From contig JAULSR010000001.1 in NCBI GenBank assembly GCA_030512295.1, forward strand, positions 6,223,001-6,287,000: DNA of 64,000 nucleotides. The letters are read 5' to 3'. Positions 36,158-47,879 of this stretch are shown here, in pieces. How positions within the stretch are numbered: the stretch's first letter is position 1; the number at the start of each line of letters is the position of its first letter. Position numbers and translations under genes: made by a program. The stretch comes from Bombardia bombarda (Eukaryota; Ascomycota; Sordariomycetes; Sordariales; Lasiosphaeriaceae). The notes below the pieces were generated by a model. It did not search any database. It was not told the origin of the DNA and worked only from the letters and a program-made list of their open reading frames with translations.

Positions 36158-39010
36158 ATGATGGCCTCGACCTCGCTTACGCAAACCACCCTCAGTAAGT
36201 TGTTTACGTCATTACTCACAGAGCCGTGACGAACCCGATTCATCAACATACCGGTCAGAACTCATTGCTCACTAATTTCCCAGACCATTCCGGAAGATTG
36301 AAATACGCAAATCCCCAAGACCTGCCCAGCTACCCGTCGACTGGGCTAAAAAAGGATGGCGCAGCTGCCGGTGCCGCTGCATCTCTAGGCTGGGCAAAGC
36401 AGTCCTCATTTGAGCACTGGAAACCAGAAAGTTCTTCCTCTGCCTCGGTCGCTGCAAACCTAGGCTGGACAAACCGTTCCCCGCTTGAGCCCTGGAAACC
36501 AGAAGCTTCCTCCTCCGCCGCCACCGCTGCCTTGCTGGCAAGTGACTCCAAGATGGCGCCTGCTTGGGAATCCCAGCGTAACGCCGCCGGATCCCAAGCC
36601 GCCGTTCTTGCTGCTGGTTCGGCCCAGCAACGACGCCAGCAACGACAGTCCGAAACCCCATCTGCATGGGGCAATTCGGCCGCGAACCTGGCCTTCCAAG
36701 CCAGCAGAACACCTCCTTCCGCTTCTGAAGCCCCGGATCTTTCCCGCCAGGGGTCTATGAGTGCCGCAAAGGGTGCAATGGCAGGACTGCGTCCGAGATC
36801 ACAGTCATCCCCTCTGACACCAAGGGACTCCTACCCGGACCAAGCCAATGCTTCCTCAAATGCGCTTAGTGCTGCTACTTTTGCGAACAGGCCGGCCATG
36901 CGCACAATGAATGTCCCCGCTCAGGATACAGGCGCCATTCCATACACAACCATGAACAGGCTCATGTTCACCTCCAACCCTCCAGTCAAGCTAGAGATGG
37001 ACGAGAAGAACCGTGCCGATGTGCTGCACGCTTCTGCGGTAGCGATGGCTAAACGAATGTACACACAGCAACAAAAGATGATCAACACGACCAAAGCACA
37101 TGCCCGATCATCCTCCTTCACGCGCCACGGTGAAGCAGGCTCGGCTGGTCCAGATGACGATGATCAGCCGGCGCCTATGCGCTTCGACAACTTACAAGAG
37201 GCAGCATACAAACTCGCTCAGGAGCGCCTTGCAAAGCTTCACGATGATAACCAGAAGAACCGGGAATATCACGAGTACTATGGCGCTCAGCCACAGCGCA
37301 AGTTCGGAACGATTCGGAATAAGCTGACCAGGAGGCGCTCGTCTAGTGACGGCGACTTGTTCGTCGAAGATCAAAAGCGCTCGCAGCAGATCCGCAGGCA
37401 AATGTCAATATTTAATACTAAGTTAGTCGAAGTTGATGAGCAAAAGCGAACGCATGACCGAGAGGCATTATTGGCAGCCGCCCAGCGGAATGTCAAGGCC
37501 CGTCTTCAGGATATGGATGACAAGCTGTTCGCCGAGACTGGTCGGGTAGCTCCCAGCACTATGAATGACTGGGAGGTAAAGGCGCACGCGGCTGCACAAG
37601 CCAGGTTTGATGCGTCAAGAGACGACAACCGCCGCAAGATTGACCTCGGCGGCGGGAAGTTTATGGAGAAAGCCGAAGTGGACGAGATCGCAGCTAAGAA
37701 GGTTCAGCCTCTACTGGATGAGATCAACGAGAACGCCGAACGTGAGAGGGAACGGAAGCTGCAGCAAAAGCTGGATGAGGAAAAGCAGAAGGAGGAGGCA
37801 GAGATAAACCGGTTGAGAGAAAAGGAGGTTCAAGAGATTCATAAAAAGCTCAAGGGTATGTTTACCGTTCGGTATTATGATTAAAGTATGATTATACATG
37901 CTAATCTTCTGAACAGAACAGCAAAAGGAAGAAGATAAGGCCCGAAAGGCAGAAATCAAGCATGAAGAGAAGGCAAGAAAACAGGAAGAAAAGGCCGCCA
38001 AGATTGAGCAAAAGCGACACAGCCGAGCGGATGGGAAGAACAAGGACAAGGAGGTCCTTGTAGTACCCGAAAGCCCGGAGCTTGATGAGCAGGAGCATCG
38101 CCAAGAGCAAGAACTAGAGAAAGAGGGACAGCAGCACCAAGTCGCGAAGAGCCCTACAGAGCAGAGCCCACAAGCTGTCGTCGACACAGAACATACGACG
38201 ACAGCCGGTGGACACCGTTCAAAGGCGCTGTCCATTTCCTTCCCCAAGCTTTCTAAACATTCAAAAGACAAGGATGCATCCAACGCGGCGGCTCTATCTC
38301 CAGTTGAGAAGTCCGCAGGAGAAGACTCCTCGCCGCCAACCAGCAAAGTAAAGTCCTGGCTCAAAGAGCGCTTCCACCGACCACGAGCAAAGTCTTCGGG
38401 CGCGGCAGCTGGGACTTTCAGCCACCACGTGCGCAGCGACAGCACCGATACCAACAAGAGCAGCTTCATCGGCGGCGCGGCGCTCGCCAAGAGACTCCAC
38501 AGCCGCAACAACAGCTTGCCCACCATCGACAACCGCAGCGCAAGCATGCGTGAGGTGGCAATGGCGGGGCGCATGGCTGAAGATGAGCCAGGTCAGAGCA
38601 GCAGCGCTAACGCTGATGCCGCTGCGGTTGTAGCTGCAGTCGAGAGCGCCAGGCCTGTCAGCAGCGTCGTCGATGAGCAGCTGCAACTGCAGCAGCGGCG
38701 CGACAGGAATATCGACGAGAACGAGAACAGGAATGACGACGACATCGAGCAGCAGAGTATTGTGCGCTCGGTTAGTAGCTTGAGCAGCAGTGGAGGAGGT
38801 GGCGGTGGTGATAAAGTGGGTGATGTTGTTGATGTTCATAATGATGATGATGATGACGACGAGGACGACGATAAATTTCAAGACGCGCGCAGCGAGCCTG
38901 AGAGGTTGTTGACGCCGCCGCCGCCGTTGGCGGCGAGGGCGATGCTGGATACGTCGCCAAGGAGGGGTAGTCCGGCGAGGGGGTCGAGGTTCTCGGAGAT
39001 TTTAGAGTAA
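36158..39010 (+). CDS. EIS1: Eisosome protein 1
   Basis: Protein of eisosomes, the furrow-like plasma-membrane domains organised by Pil1/Lsp1. Three exons: 36158-36194 (two ATGs; the second at 36161 equally possible), 36284-37855 and 37917-39010; about 899-900 aa. After the short first exon (ASTSLTQTTL) the conserved start NHSGRLKYANPQDLPSYPS follows. Residues ~40-90 hold two copies of a ~27-aa repeat (ASLGWAKQSSFEHWKPE; ANLGWTNRSPLEPWKPE). The middle (AAYKLAQERLAKLHDDNQK, then YHEYYG and RRRSSSDGDLF) is the family core. About residues 490-620 are a strongly charged, coiled-coil-like KE/Q-rich segment that spans intron 2. The C-terminal third is low-complexity, Ser/Asp-rich, with a DDDDDEDDDK run. 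Retention of intron 2 would end the protein after ten foreign residues, deleting the C-terminal third. Confidence 0.93.
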
Positions 39011-39835
39011 GGGTCCATAGTAGTAGTAGATGTGATTGCAGTGTCGATGTAGTGAAGGGGCGTTGGGTTAGGTAGTAGTGATTAACATTGCGGTAGTGAG
39101 ATGTATACATGTATTTATGTGTGTATAGTTAAAGAATAACATCAAGAAGAGGAATATACAAGAATAGGGTTGTGTCTTTTTGTCCCTTAGGCCTGTTCTT
39201 CACATGTGATGTTAGTCTTGGTAAAAATCGTCTTGAAGCTAGAATATTGAATAGGAAATATATTTGATATACATAAATGAATATCATGTGTTTGAAGTGA
39301 GCTTAGCGATCCTTCGTGATGAGATGGATAAAGCTCATCATGTTCTAGCTCCGATTTAAAGTCCGAAAGGAGACGGAGAAGATGAATAATCACTCAGTGA
39401 AAGACATACTGTCTTATAAGATTCATAAAACCAATTATAGAGAATATTAACATCCTCGTGTTCATGGATATTGTACTATGTTTATGAGTGCATTCTTAAT
39501 AACGATATAGGTAGGTATGTATATAAATATGTACTGCACAACCCCAAAACGCCTGGCTAAATGAACCAAAACCAAACCCCATCATGCATGCGTTAACAAC
39601 AAAGTCTATAACTTTCTCCTATAAGTCGGGTAGACAAGGAATTATCCATCTTCCTTTCTTGTTACTCGTGGCCGAGGGCCCATAATCCAAACCCCGTGTA
39701 ATGAATTAAGAATTTCTCTGCACTATACTGCTTCTTCTTCTCTCTACACTGCTCATCTGGATCTAAACGGTTGGAAATCAATCACGAGCGTACAGCATGC
39801 AAGTTCCGCATCGAAGCATCTATCCTGTACTTGCC
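39011..39835. other. Convergent 3' region between EIS1 and the Sfk1-like gene
   Basis: 825 bp, relatively AT-rich, with TAGTAGTAG and TATGTATATAAATATG words. No gene was recognised; presumed 3' UTRs and terminators of both flanking genes. Confidence 0.55.
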
Positions 39836-40878
39836 CTAAAAGTTACTCGGAAGGCCTCTCCCTGGCGTAGTAGTAGTAGTAGTGTTGGCATGACCGTGGT
39901 GGTGGTGCTGGTGATTAAGGTGCTGGGTATTATGCGGCATAAGACCGCCGCCGCCGCTGCTGCTGTTGGTCAGATGCCTATCGCTGCCAGCTTCCTCCAT
40001 GTCCAGGTCTCGGCTATTGCTGTTGTGGCCGGGGCCAGTGGCGTTAGCGCCAGAGACATATCTGGGCTTGCCGCCGGACGTCTCCTTGGTGTAGACGGCC
40101 GGGTAGAGGTCGACATAGAAGGAGAAGACGTAAAAGGAGAAGATGAAGGCGATGATCCACTCAAAGATAGCGCCGGGGTTGTAGTTCTTGGTGAAGGTGC
40201 AGGCAACGAAGGCGATGGCAAGCAGGATCTCGAGGATGACGAAGCTGAGCTTGATCCAAAAGGAGATGCGCAGGACGCGGTGCTGGCGGTAAGCTGGGGG
40301 CGTGGATGTTAGGGTTTAATACAAATTTTGGGGAGAAAAAGGAGGGTACATACTGATTCCAAGCCGTTGATACTCCCAGCAGATAAAGATGGCCGAGATG
40401 ACGTAGCCGGCGATGAAGAGCAGCAGGAAAATATCGTGCAGCTTCGGGTGATGGGCCGTGTCAAAGATAGATAGCAGGATCAGGCCAGCGGTGCCAATGA
40501 GGGCGAAGACGATGGTCAAACCGGACAAGACCTTTTCAGTGAGAGTGGTGTTGGGCACTAGACGGCCACGGTGCCGTAGCCAGCGGTCGGCGCCGAAGGA
40601 GATGTCGAGGAAGACAGTGGTGATGACGCAGCCCGTGATGAAGAGCGGCTTCAGTGTCGACGCACCCACATCGCTGATGTACGCGATATCCTGATTCGGC
40701 GCCATCGAGTCATAGTGGACTTTATGTGCGTCGACGTTCCAGTAAATGAGTAGGCCGAGGAGTGTACCGAGCCATACCACGCCCGATAATATGGGGAAGA
40801 TCTGTGGTAACTTGTTAGCATCAATGAATTGTTTTGGGTGATGGGTAAAATACGAACCCAGTAGGAAAGTCGCAACAT
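39836..40878 (-). CDS. SFK1: FRAG1/DRAM/Sfk1 family six-TM membrane protein
   Basis: Multipass membrane protein; in yeast Sfk1 supports plasma-membrane localisation of the PI4-kinase Stt4 and phospholipid asymmetry. Three exons: 40878-40858 (MLRLSYW), 40801-40354 and 40293-39836; 308 aa. The first intron is 56 nt, the second 60 nt. Six hydrophobic segments are clear: IFPILSGVVWLGTLLGLLIY (about 8-27), LKPLFITGCVITTVFLDI, LSGLTIVFALIGTAGLILLS, IFLLLFIAGYVISAIFICW, WIKLSFVILEILLAIAFVA and FEWIIAFIFSFYVFSFYV, with the family signature ISDVGA between TM1 and TM2. The C-terminal ~80 residues are a hydrophilic tail with Gly, His (HHHH) and Thr runs, of low complexity and probably lineage-specific. 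Family certain; the orthology to Sfk1 rather than to other fungal FRAG1/DRAM proteins is inferred. Confidence 0.9.
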
Positions 40879-41828
40879 TTTGTTGACTTTGTTATGTAGT
40901 ATCGTAGTATTTACAACCACATAGACCAAGTTTTTGTTTTTCTTGAGAAACCGCTGTAGGCGCAAAAGACAAGAAAAAGGCAGGAACCGAAACGATCGAG
41001 TTCGGACGGGACGAGTAAAGTTTTGTGCAGTAGTATACTAGCGTTTGCCGTAGTGTGTGTTGTAGTATGCTGTGCTGGGATGAACAAGACGGGATGGAGC
41101 CACGGGTCAGCTCGTTGCTTGGCTGATTGGGCCGCGATGGGTGAAGATTTTGATGTGTCGTCGTCGTGCAGTGTCGCATCCGCAGGTTCGCTCACTCACT
41201 CGCCTTGCTCAATGGATCAAAAGATGGTGGTGGAAAGAAAACACTATTATAGACTTGGGAGAAGAAAGGATGAAAGGAGAAAGTAAGACGAGCCACCTTC
41301 CATTGCGTGCATCATTGCGTGTCGACGCGGACATGGAAATAACAGGAGACTACTCCGTACTTAGATTGTCGATGTCATGCTCACAGAAATCGCATTTCCA
41401 GGACAGGACGGGCTATGCAAGCACAGCGGGTGGCTGTCCGAGTGACGTCAGGTGAGTGATGCCGTCAAGACTTTGAGGACATGTACCTACAGGGTTCGTC
41501 AGTTAGCACTTTTTTAAGTTTGGTGCGTATTCTCACCTTGACTAATATTATGATAACAGAGCAAATGCCGCGATACCCGAGCGCCTATGCTCTACCGCTA
41601 GGATCGACGGCTAGCAGACTTGGCAGCGTGATGAACCCCTGCTTGCTAATGGGGCTGCGGGATGGCGGGGCTCTGAAATCCCCGTTCTTTGAACTTCCAG
41701 CCTGCCTGTAACTAGGTAGATTCCAGGCACCCAGTCACACACACCTCTGACTGCGAGGCTGACAACTACGAGCCAACCAACTACTTCCCCCACGCAGTTT
41801 GAAAAGCAAAGAGGCCAGCCAGCCAGCG
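40879..41828. promoter_or_regulatory. Divergent region between SFK1-like gene (-) and KIN28 (+)
   Basis: 950 bp. It contains a gattgggccgcgatggg word (CCAAT on the minus strand, near 41127) and a CCAGCCAGCCAGC tandem directly before the KIN28 ATG. A CCCCCACGCAG acceptor-like sequence ends at 41797, so a 5' UTR intron of KIN28 is possible. No gene was recognised. Confidence 0.5.
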
Positions 41829-43106
41829 ATGGCCGTGTCTCCGCTCATCGCGTATCCAACAGACGCGAGGGTGTCGTCGCCCCTCAAACAACGACAGGTC
41901 TCTACCGTGCCCTCATCTAGCAATGGCACCCCGAGTCTGCCACTGCCACTGCTACTGCCGGGCCCAGGGCTGGGGGGCCGCCCAATGCACCAAATGGTCC
42001 CCCAACAATCACACACGCTCGACATCGTCGAGCAGATGAACGAGGAGGAAAAGAGGAAATACGTCAAGGGCAAGAAGCTCGGCGAGGGAACCTACGCCAA
42101 CGTCTACCTCGGCCACGCCCGAAACAACCCCAACGAGTTCGTCGCCATCAAAAAGATCAAGGTGCAGAAGGAGTACAAGGACGGCCTGGCCCCCGACGCC
42201 GTGCGCGAGCTCAAGCACCTCCAGGAGCTCCACCACCCAAACATCATCTCCCTGATCTCCGTCTTCTCCTCCAAGGACCAGAACCTCAACCTCGTGCTCG
42301 AGTACCTGCCCCTCGGCGACCTCGAGATGCTCATCCGCGACGTCGACCGCGTCCGCTACGGCGCCGGCGACATCAAGGCCTGGATGGGCATGCTGACCCG
42401 CGCCGTCTGGTTCTGCCACGACAACTTTGTCCTCCACCGCGACATCAAGCCCAACAACCTGCTCATCGCCGCCAACGGCGAGGTCAAGCTGGCCGATTTC
42501 GGCCTCGCCCGCTCCTTCGCTGACCCGGGCCGCAAGATGACGGCCAACGTCATCACCCGCTGGTACCGCCCGCCCGAGCTCCTCTTTGGCGCCCGCCACT
42601 ACTCGGGCGCCGTCGACGTCTGGTCCGTCGGCCTCGTCTTCGCCGAGCTCGTCATGCGCGCACCCTTCCTGCCCGGCAACAGCGAGGTCGAGCAGATCGC
42701 CCTCATCTGCAAGCTCATCGGCACGCCCACAGAGGAAAACTGGCCCGGCGTCACCCAGCTCAAGGAGTACACCGTCCCCAGCGACATCGTGCCCGTCTGG
42801 CCCAAGGAGGCCTACATGGGCCGCTTCGGCGCCGTCGGGTCCGAGGGCGTCGACCTGCTCATCCGCACGCTCGTGCTCGACCCAAAGAAGCGCATCACGG
42901 CCCGCGAGATGCTCGAGCACAAGTGGTGGCGGACCGACCCCAAGCCCACCAGGAAGGAGGACCTGCCCCGCAAGTCCGGGGGTGGTAGTGCGGAGAAGGC
43001 CGCGGCCGATCTTAAGAGGCGCCCGGGCATGCTGGATGGTGATGAGAATGGGAATAATAGGGGCACAAAGGTGGCAAGGAAGCTAGATTTTGGCGCCGCA
43101 AAGTAG
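41829..43106 (+). CDS. KIN28: TFIIH-associated cyclin-dependent kinase (Kin28/CDK7)
   Basis: Kinase of TFIIH that phosphorylates the RNA polymerase II C-terminal domain (Ser5); works with cyclin H and MAT1-type partners. One uninterrupted frame of 425 aa. Counting from the first ATG (41829; the frame is open further upstream but has no ATG): glycine loop GEGTYANVY (85-93), VAIKKI lysine (108), the C-helix LAPDAVRELKHLQEL, catalytic HRDIKPNN (203-210), DFGLA (223-227), and an activation loop ending MTANVITRWYRPPE with the T-loop threonine at ~238. The C-helix and HPNIISLISVF pattern fits CDK7, not CDK1 (PSTAIRE) or CDK8/9. The N-terminal ~75 residues are Ser/Pro/Leu-rich and longer than in yeast. 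Third codon positions are strongly C, which also generates a long antisense open frame. Confidence 0.95.
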   Translation: MAVSPLIAYPTDARVSSPLKQRQVSTVPSSSNGTPSLPLPLLLPGPGLGGRPMHQMVPQQSHTLDIVEQMNEEEKRKYVKGKKLGEGTYANVYLGHARNNPNEFVAIKKIKVQKEYKDGLAPDAVRELKHLQELHHPNIISLISVFSSKDQNLNLVLEYLPLGDLEMLIRDVDRVRYGAGDIKAWMGMLTRAVWFCHDNFVLHRDIKPNNLLIAANGEVKLADFGLARSFADPGRKMTANVITRWYRPPELLFGARHYSGAVDVWSVGLVFAELVMRAPFLPGNSEVEQIALICKLIGTPTEENWPGVTQLKEYTVPSDIVPVWPKEAYMGRFGAVGSEGVDLLIRTLVLDPKKRITAREMLEHKWWRTDPKPTRKEDLPRKSGGGSAEKAAADLKRRPGMLDGDENGNNRGTKVARKLDFGAAK

Positions 43107-43924
43107 GATGATCATTAAAAGGCTTGAAATCTCGAATAGAGGAGGATAAAGAGAAGCAAGTAACGAGTTAATTGTTAGGAGAAAGGCGTCGGCTGGTTTA
43201 CGTGGTATGGTATGGTATTGTATGGTATGGGTGGATATGATTTGTGTGAGCATCAACTACCATCCTCATCGCAGCATTTGCATTTAGTTCGTCAACGGGA
43301 CAGACAGGCTATACAGCCCGGTAGAATCCAGGCAGCGGCGTTTTGGTGGTTGAATGGTCGAATAGGGGGTTAGCCAGGTTGATGGCATCTGCTACTGAAT
43401 CAGTATTGTGAGTTATCTCACATCAGGCTGAGAAGCAACCAAACAAACCGGCGAGACAGGATAGTCGAACATTATTCCTGCCCTCTTTACAAGCGAGTTG
43501 TTATAGTTGGAATAAGCATAAATGGGATAGTTGTCGATGTGGATGGGATAGTTGTAGGTGGGATAGGTGTACAACAATGATAAGGAGCCAACCATGTAGA
43601 CTTTTCTAAGGGAGTTATCCCGTAGTTGTGGTTATGTAGACCATTACGGTATGAAGGACGTGTTCTACGGTACATCGCGAGCCTCCCACTGACAAAGCAC
43701 AATGCAAGCAACACGCCACCAGTATATCCAACGTACGTTCCAATTCCCACGACAATTCTCTACTTTTTCCATTCAAAAGTTCTATTCTTCCTCATTTTAA
43801 TCATCTAGAAACTATATAAACATGAAACCATCTTTCTCTGCTTGCTACCATCTCTTGCCGCCTCTCTCCCCCTCTTCCTCCCCACTCCAAACCAAACAAC
43901 CAACCCCAAAAACAACACCTCACC
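43107..43924. other. Convergent 3' region between KIN28 and RCY1
   Basis: 818 bp with a GGTATGGTATTGTATGG-type repeat near 43201-43232 and a short, 3-4 unit GGGATAGTTGT tandem near 43521-43567. No gene was recognised. Confidence 0.55.
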
Positions 43925-46900
43925 TCAAATGACACAACACTCCAACCCATACATAGCCCTCTCCACGTCCTTCCTCACAATATACCAATCCGCCCTCCTC
44001 TCAGCATACTCATACACCTCCTCGGCCCTGAAGATCCCACCGAACCGGTCCCCATCCGCAATGATGGTCGCCATCTCCTTGGCATGCCGCGCGTCAATCA
44101 GGTAGATCTGGCTCAGCTCGCGTAGTGCCTTGAAGTAGGCTAGTAAATCATTATTGCGCAGCGTGCGGATGTACTCAAAGTACAGGTTCATATCAGCAAT
44201 CAGCTTGATGGCGCCCTCGGTGCTGACGCGCTGCCGCTTGAGGTGCTTGCACACGGCCGTGAACAGGCGCAGGCCGACCTCGCCGTTGAATACGTCCAGC
44301 ATCGACTTGTCCGTGCTGCCCGTCAACATGCTCGTGTGCGACGACACGAGGTCCTTGATGCGCTGCGCCGTCGCCGTCGGGCCAATGTCCATGCCCATGC
44401 CCATATGTCCGTGACCACCACCACCCATGGGCGAAGGCGTAGAAGAGCCCCCTTTACCTCCGCTGTTATTACCATCCCCCGCTGATGGTCCTGACGATGA
44501 CAAGTCAGGCAGCGTCGGGTTGTAGTCAGTCGGCTGCTGCGTCGTGGCGCAGACATATTCCACCTCGTCCATGAGCACGTCGATGCCCTTGTTGAGCCCG
44601 GCCGCCACGCTCTCGTCCAGCATCTGCTCAAACTTCTTCTTGGCCAAGCCAGCCGGGTCCAAGAAGTCATTGCGATCCGCAATCTTGGGTTGCGCCAACT
44701 GCTGCTCGTAAAACACGTCAATCATCTGTGAGATCAGATCGCCGACGTTGACAAGCTCGATAAAGGTGACGAGGGGCGCCACGCCGCCCTTGTCGTGCTG
44801 GCTGACCTCGCGTGGGTTGTACTGCGACAGGTGCGCCACCGCCTTGTCGAAGCCTGCCTTGACGTGTCGGGTGCCGAGAATGCGCAGCAGCGTCACAAAT
44901 ATAGTCTCACACTGCTCGCGCGCCTCGCCGCCCGCCTGCCCGGCGAGCTGCATGAACACTGCCATCCGCCCCAGGCTGGCCTTTGCGTTGTGTACCAAGC
45001 TTAGTGCCACCTCGATGCTGAAGAGCGACTTGATGCCCTCCAGTCGAGATGTCATCAGGGCGGCTTTTGCGGCCAGCTCGTCTGTTGGCGCCTTGCTGCC
45101 TCCAGGCAGTGGGCTACCTATCCTCTCGATGCCAGACGATACGGAGAGACTGGGTGAGTGCGGCCGCGAGGGCTGGGGTGTTGTGTTTGTAGGCTGGGGC
45201 CCGGTCGCATTCGAAGCAGATTTTGTGCTGCTGCTCGCAAAAGGGGAGCCTATCGTGGGCAAGACCGACACGGGCATCATGACCACCTTCTTGAACGACG
45301 TCAAGAAGTCCTTCTTGTCTGCCTGCCGGTTGTTGAAGTTGGCCATGTAGAAGGACTCAACGCTGGCATCCTGCGCCGAGAGCTTCTTCTCCCACTCGCC
45401 CACCTCGAGCTCTGCCTGTCTGGTGAAGTAGTCCAGCTCGTCCTGCAGGTACAGGTCGAGATGGGGCTCAAATACCTTGAGACAGAACTCCTTAGCCATG
45501 GCCATTTGCTCCGTCTCAGCACCTTGTGGCGGCGTCAAGGTCCGGAAAAAAAGCATGGCCTGCTCAAATAGACCCGAGACAGCCTTCAGATACGACGGGA
45601 TGCTCCGCTCGTGCGTCTCATCAAACAAGGGCGTGACATACTCCATGATGATATCCTCCCTGACCTTTGTCAAAAACGCCCAAAACACCGGGCCCGGCTT
45701 GGGAAATATCCTCTCCATAATCCCCGCCTGCGCATTCACCTTGACCGACAGCACCTCAAAGAACCTCCTCGACGGCTCCAATGTGATATGGTCCGCCGGC
45801 GCCTGGTTGATACAGTCCATCGAGTTGGCCAGCGCCTCGCGGTCCGTAAATATGGGGTGCTTCTGTATAAACAGCTCGACCCCGGCGTTGCCCCCGTCCC
45901 CGCTCAGCGTGTCCAGCACGTGCGCGTACTTCTTCATGCGCCCGTCCACGTCCCAGAACTCGTACCCTTGCTCAAACTCCCTCAGCACCGCCGTCTCAAA
46001 GATTCCCGTCATGGCCGCCAGCTTCTCCTCGCGCTGGCGCCAGCCCTGCGCCCAGTCGCTCTTTGCAAACACGCGCAGGTTGGCCAGCATCTGCGCCTGC
46101 CGCTCCGGGTCCCGGTACACCTGGAACACGATCGGGTCCGTGTGGCTGCGCGCCTTGGCCAGGTCGAAGTAGAAGGGCGCCAGCGCGCCGTAGATGCGCC
46201 CGTACTCCTGCCGCGCGTAGCCCCTCACGCTCCTCGTCTTCTTCAGCACCTGAAGCAACGCGTCCGGGTCGGCCGACGGGTCCTGGAACGGCGACTGCTG
46301 CTGCGGTTGGGCACCGACCTTTAACGTCTCGAACCCGTCTCGCACGTCCGATACCGACAACTGCCTGTTTCGTAGTTGTTGCTGCTGCTGCTGGCGCTCC
46401 TCCTCGACCGAAGCATCAAACAGCGTCGTGCTCATTTGCTGTTGCTGCTGCTGTTGCTGCTGCTGTCTCGGCAGCTGGCCACCCCCAGGCATCGACCCAC
46501 CTCCAATGCCAACACCAGCAACACCAGCAGCAGCAGCAGCAGCAGAATTGCGATCGGCCAGCTCCCTCCGTCGGCGCATGGCGTCCTCGAAGCGTCTGCG
46601 GGCCTCGGCCTCGTCCCAGCAGCCCATGCTCCGCAGCCGCGTGACCCAGCGGGCGTCGTCGTAGACCATCTCGCGCATCCGGCGCGACGTGCGCGCGAAC
46701 CGCATCTGGTCCTGCACGGGCAGGTAGTCGAGGATGGCGACTAGTATTTCTGTATATTGGGGAATAGAAAGGCGCAGCAAGCGGTCAGCAGGCGCCCCGT
46801 TTATCTTTCATCTTCTTTACAAAATGGTTGTTTACCGGCTGGCAGCACCGGTTTGCTGGCTTCAATCATCTGCGTCTCCTGGAGCGTTTTCAAGATGCTG

Positions 46901-46962
46901 GTGTGAGCTGCAGGCGTCTTCTTTGCGCCCGAGGACGTCGGCGCCCTCCTCATGTTCGACAT
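43925..46962 (-). CDS. RCY1: Recyclin-1-type F-box protein (Rcy1/Pof6), Sec10-like
   Basis: F-box protein of endocytic recycling and secretion; yeast Rcy1 binds Skp1 and acts on the recycling of Snc1 and plasma-membrane proteins. Two exons: 46962-46836 (42 codons, MSNMRRAPTS start) and 46749-43925, joined in phase 1, 983 aa. The F-box straddles the junction: VLPAEILVAILDYLPVQDQM followed by RFARTSRRMREMVYDDARWV (residues ~39-80). Downstream is a low-complexity insert with Ala and Gln runs (about 108-180). The remainder is helical and resembles exocyst Sec10 (for example QAEVEVGEWEKK-like and FYEQQLAQPKIADRNDFLDP). The protein ends CCVI, a CAAX prenylation motif, as in yeast Rcy1. The 5' exon is easily missed because the main frame has no ATG at its start; here an F-box consensus decided the join. 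Confidence 0.93.
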
Positions 46963-47879
46963 GGCTGATGTTGCTGCAGCTGCTGTTGCGTGCGGGATCG
47001 CAAGTTGAGTAGTCGCGCTGTCATGACAGCTCGAGGAGCGATTCCAAAACAGGTATTTGTAGTAGGTATACGAACAAGCGCAAGTTGAACAATAGCTGTG
47101 GTGCAATGGGAATGTTACGGTAGGTTCTAGGTAGCCCGGTAATAGGTAGGTAATAAGCTTGAGCTTCGCCTTGTCAGAGTCGCGGTTGCCCCACGGGCGG
47201 CACAGGGATGCCTAGGCGGCTAAATTTGGCACTGATAGGTAGGCGCTCGATCAGTGCTCGAACGGGTCCGAGGTACCGACGGCTTTACGCTGCTAACAGG
47301 TCCAGTAGAGACATGAACTCTCACATTAGAAATTAGACTCACTAACAGCAGGTACATCCTCGTCCAACCTGATTCCCGCCGTCATCCATCCAATTATAGG
47401 CACCATTTGCGGGGACAGCCAGCCGAAGCCAGCTGCAGGTGGAGTAAGCCCCTGGGAAAAAAGGGGTCAGGAGTCAGAAGCACTACGAATACCTACACTC
47501 CATACAACAAAGACGCGATTCTGTATCATAGAAGTAAGCGGTGTGTATGGGCTACAAAGGGACATGTCCGCTTCACCTAGCCAATGCTGAGCTTCTCAAA
47601 TCTTTCATGAATTCCGCTCGCCTTTTACACCTTTTGCATGCAAGACGAGAGACGAGAGCTTGGAGAGCTTAACGAGCGATAACGAAAGGGGTATGTTATG
47701 CTGAAGAGCATCCTGATAAATGGGATGAACTACGCTCGTCCCGAAAAAGCGTGCTTGATCTTTTGTCAAAGCCTTCAAAAACTATCAATCCACGTACAGC
47801 CACAAGAATCTCTCTGCTCCGCCACACCAGCTAACCCTGTGCTGTGAACCTACGAGTGCATGGCATAACCCTGCTTCGT
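46963..47879. other. Intergenic region between MKT1 and RCY1
   Basis: 917 bp between two minus-strand genes, holding the RCY1 promoter and the MKT1 3' UTR. It contains aggtaggtaataagctt-type and cgaggtaccgacg words. No gene was recognised. Confidence 0.55.

Noticed and set aside
41799..41828. KIN28 start ten codons upstream of 41829
   Set aside because: The codon there is TTG; 41829 is the first in-frame ATG, and the upstream sequence looks like an intron acceptor.
42009..42920. 303-codon minus-strand open frame opposite KIN28
   Set aside because: Shadow of a C-ending-codon gene; composition Val/Asp/Glu/Leu-rich without motifs.
45477..46644. Long plus-strand frames opposite RCY1
   Set aside because: Overlap a clear F-box/Sec10-like gene in the other strand; Arg/Pro/His-rich sequence typical of antisense frames.
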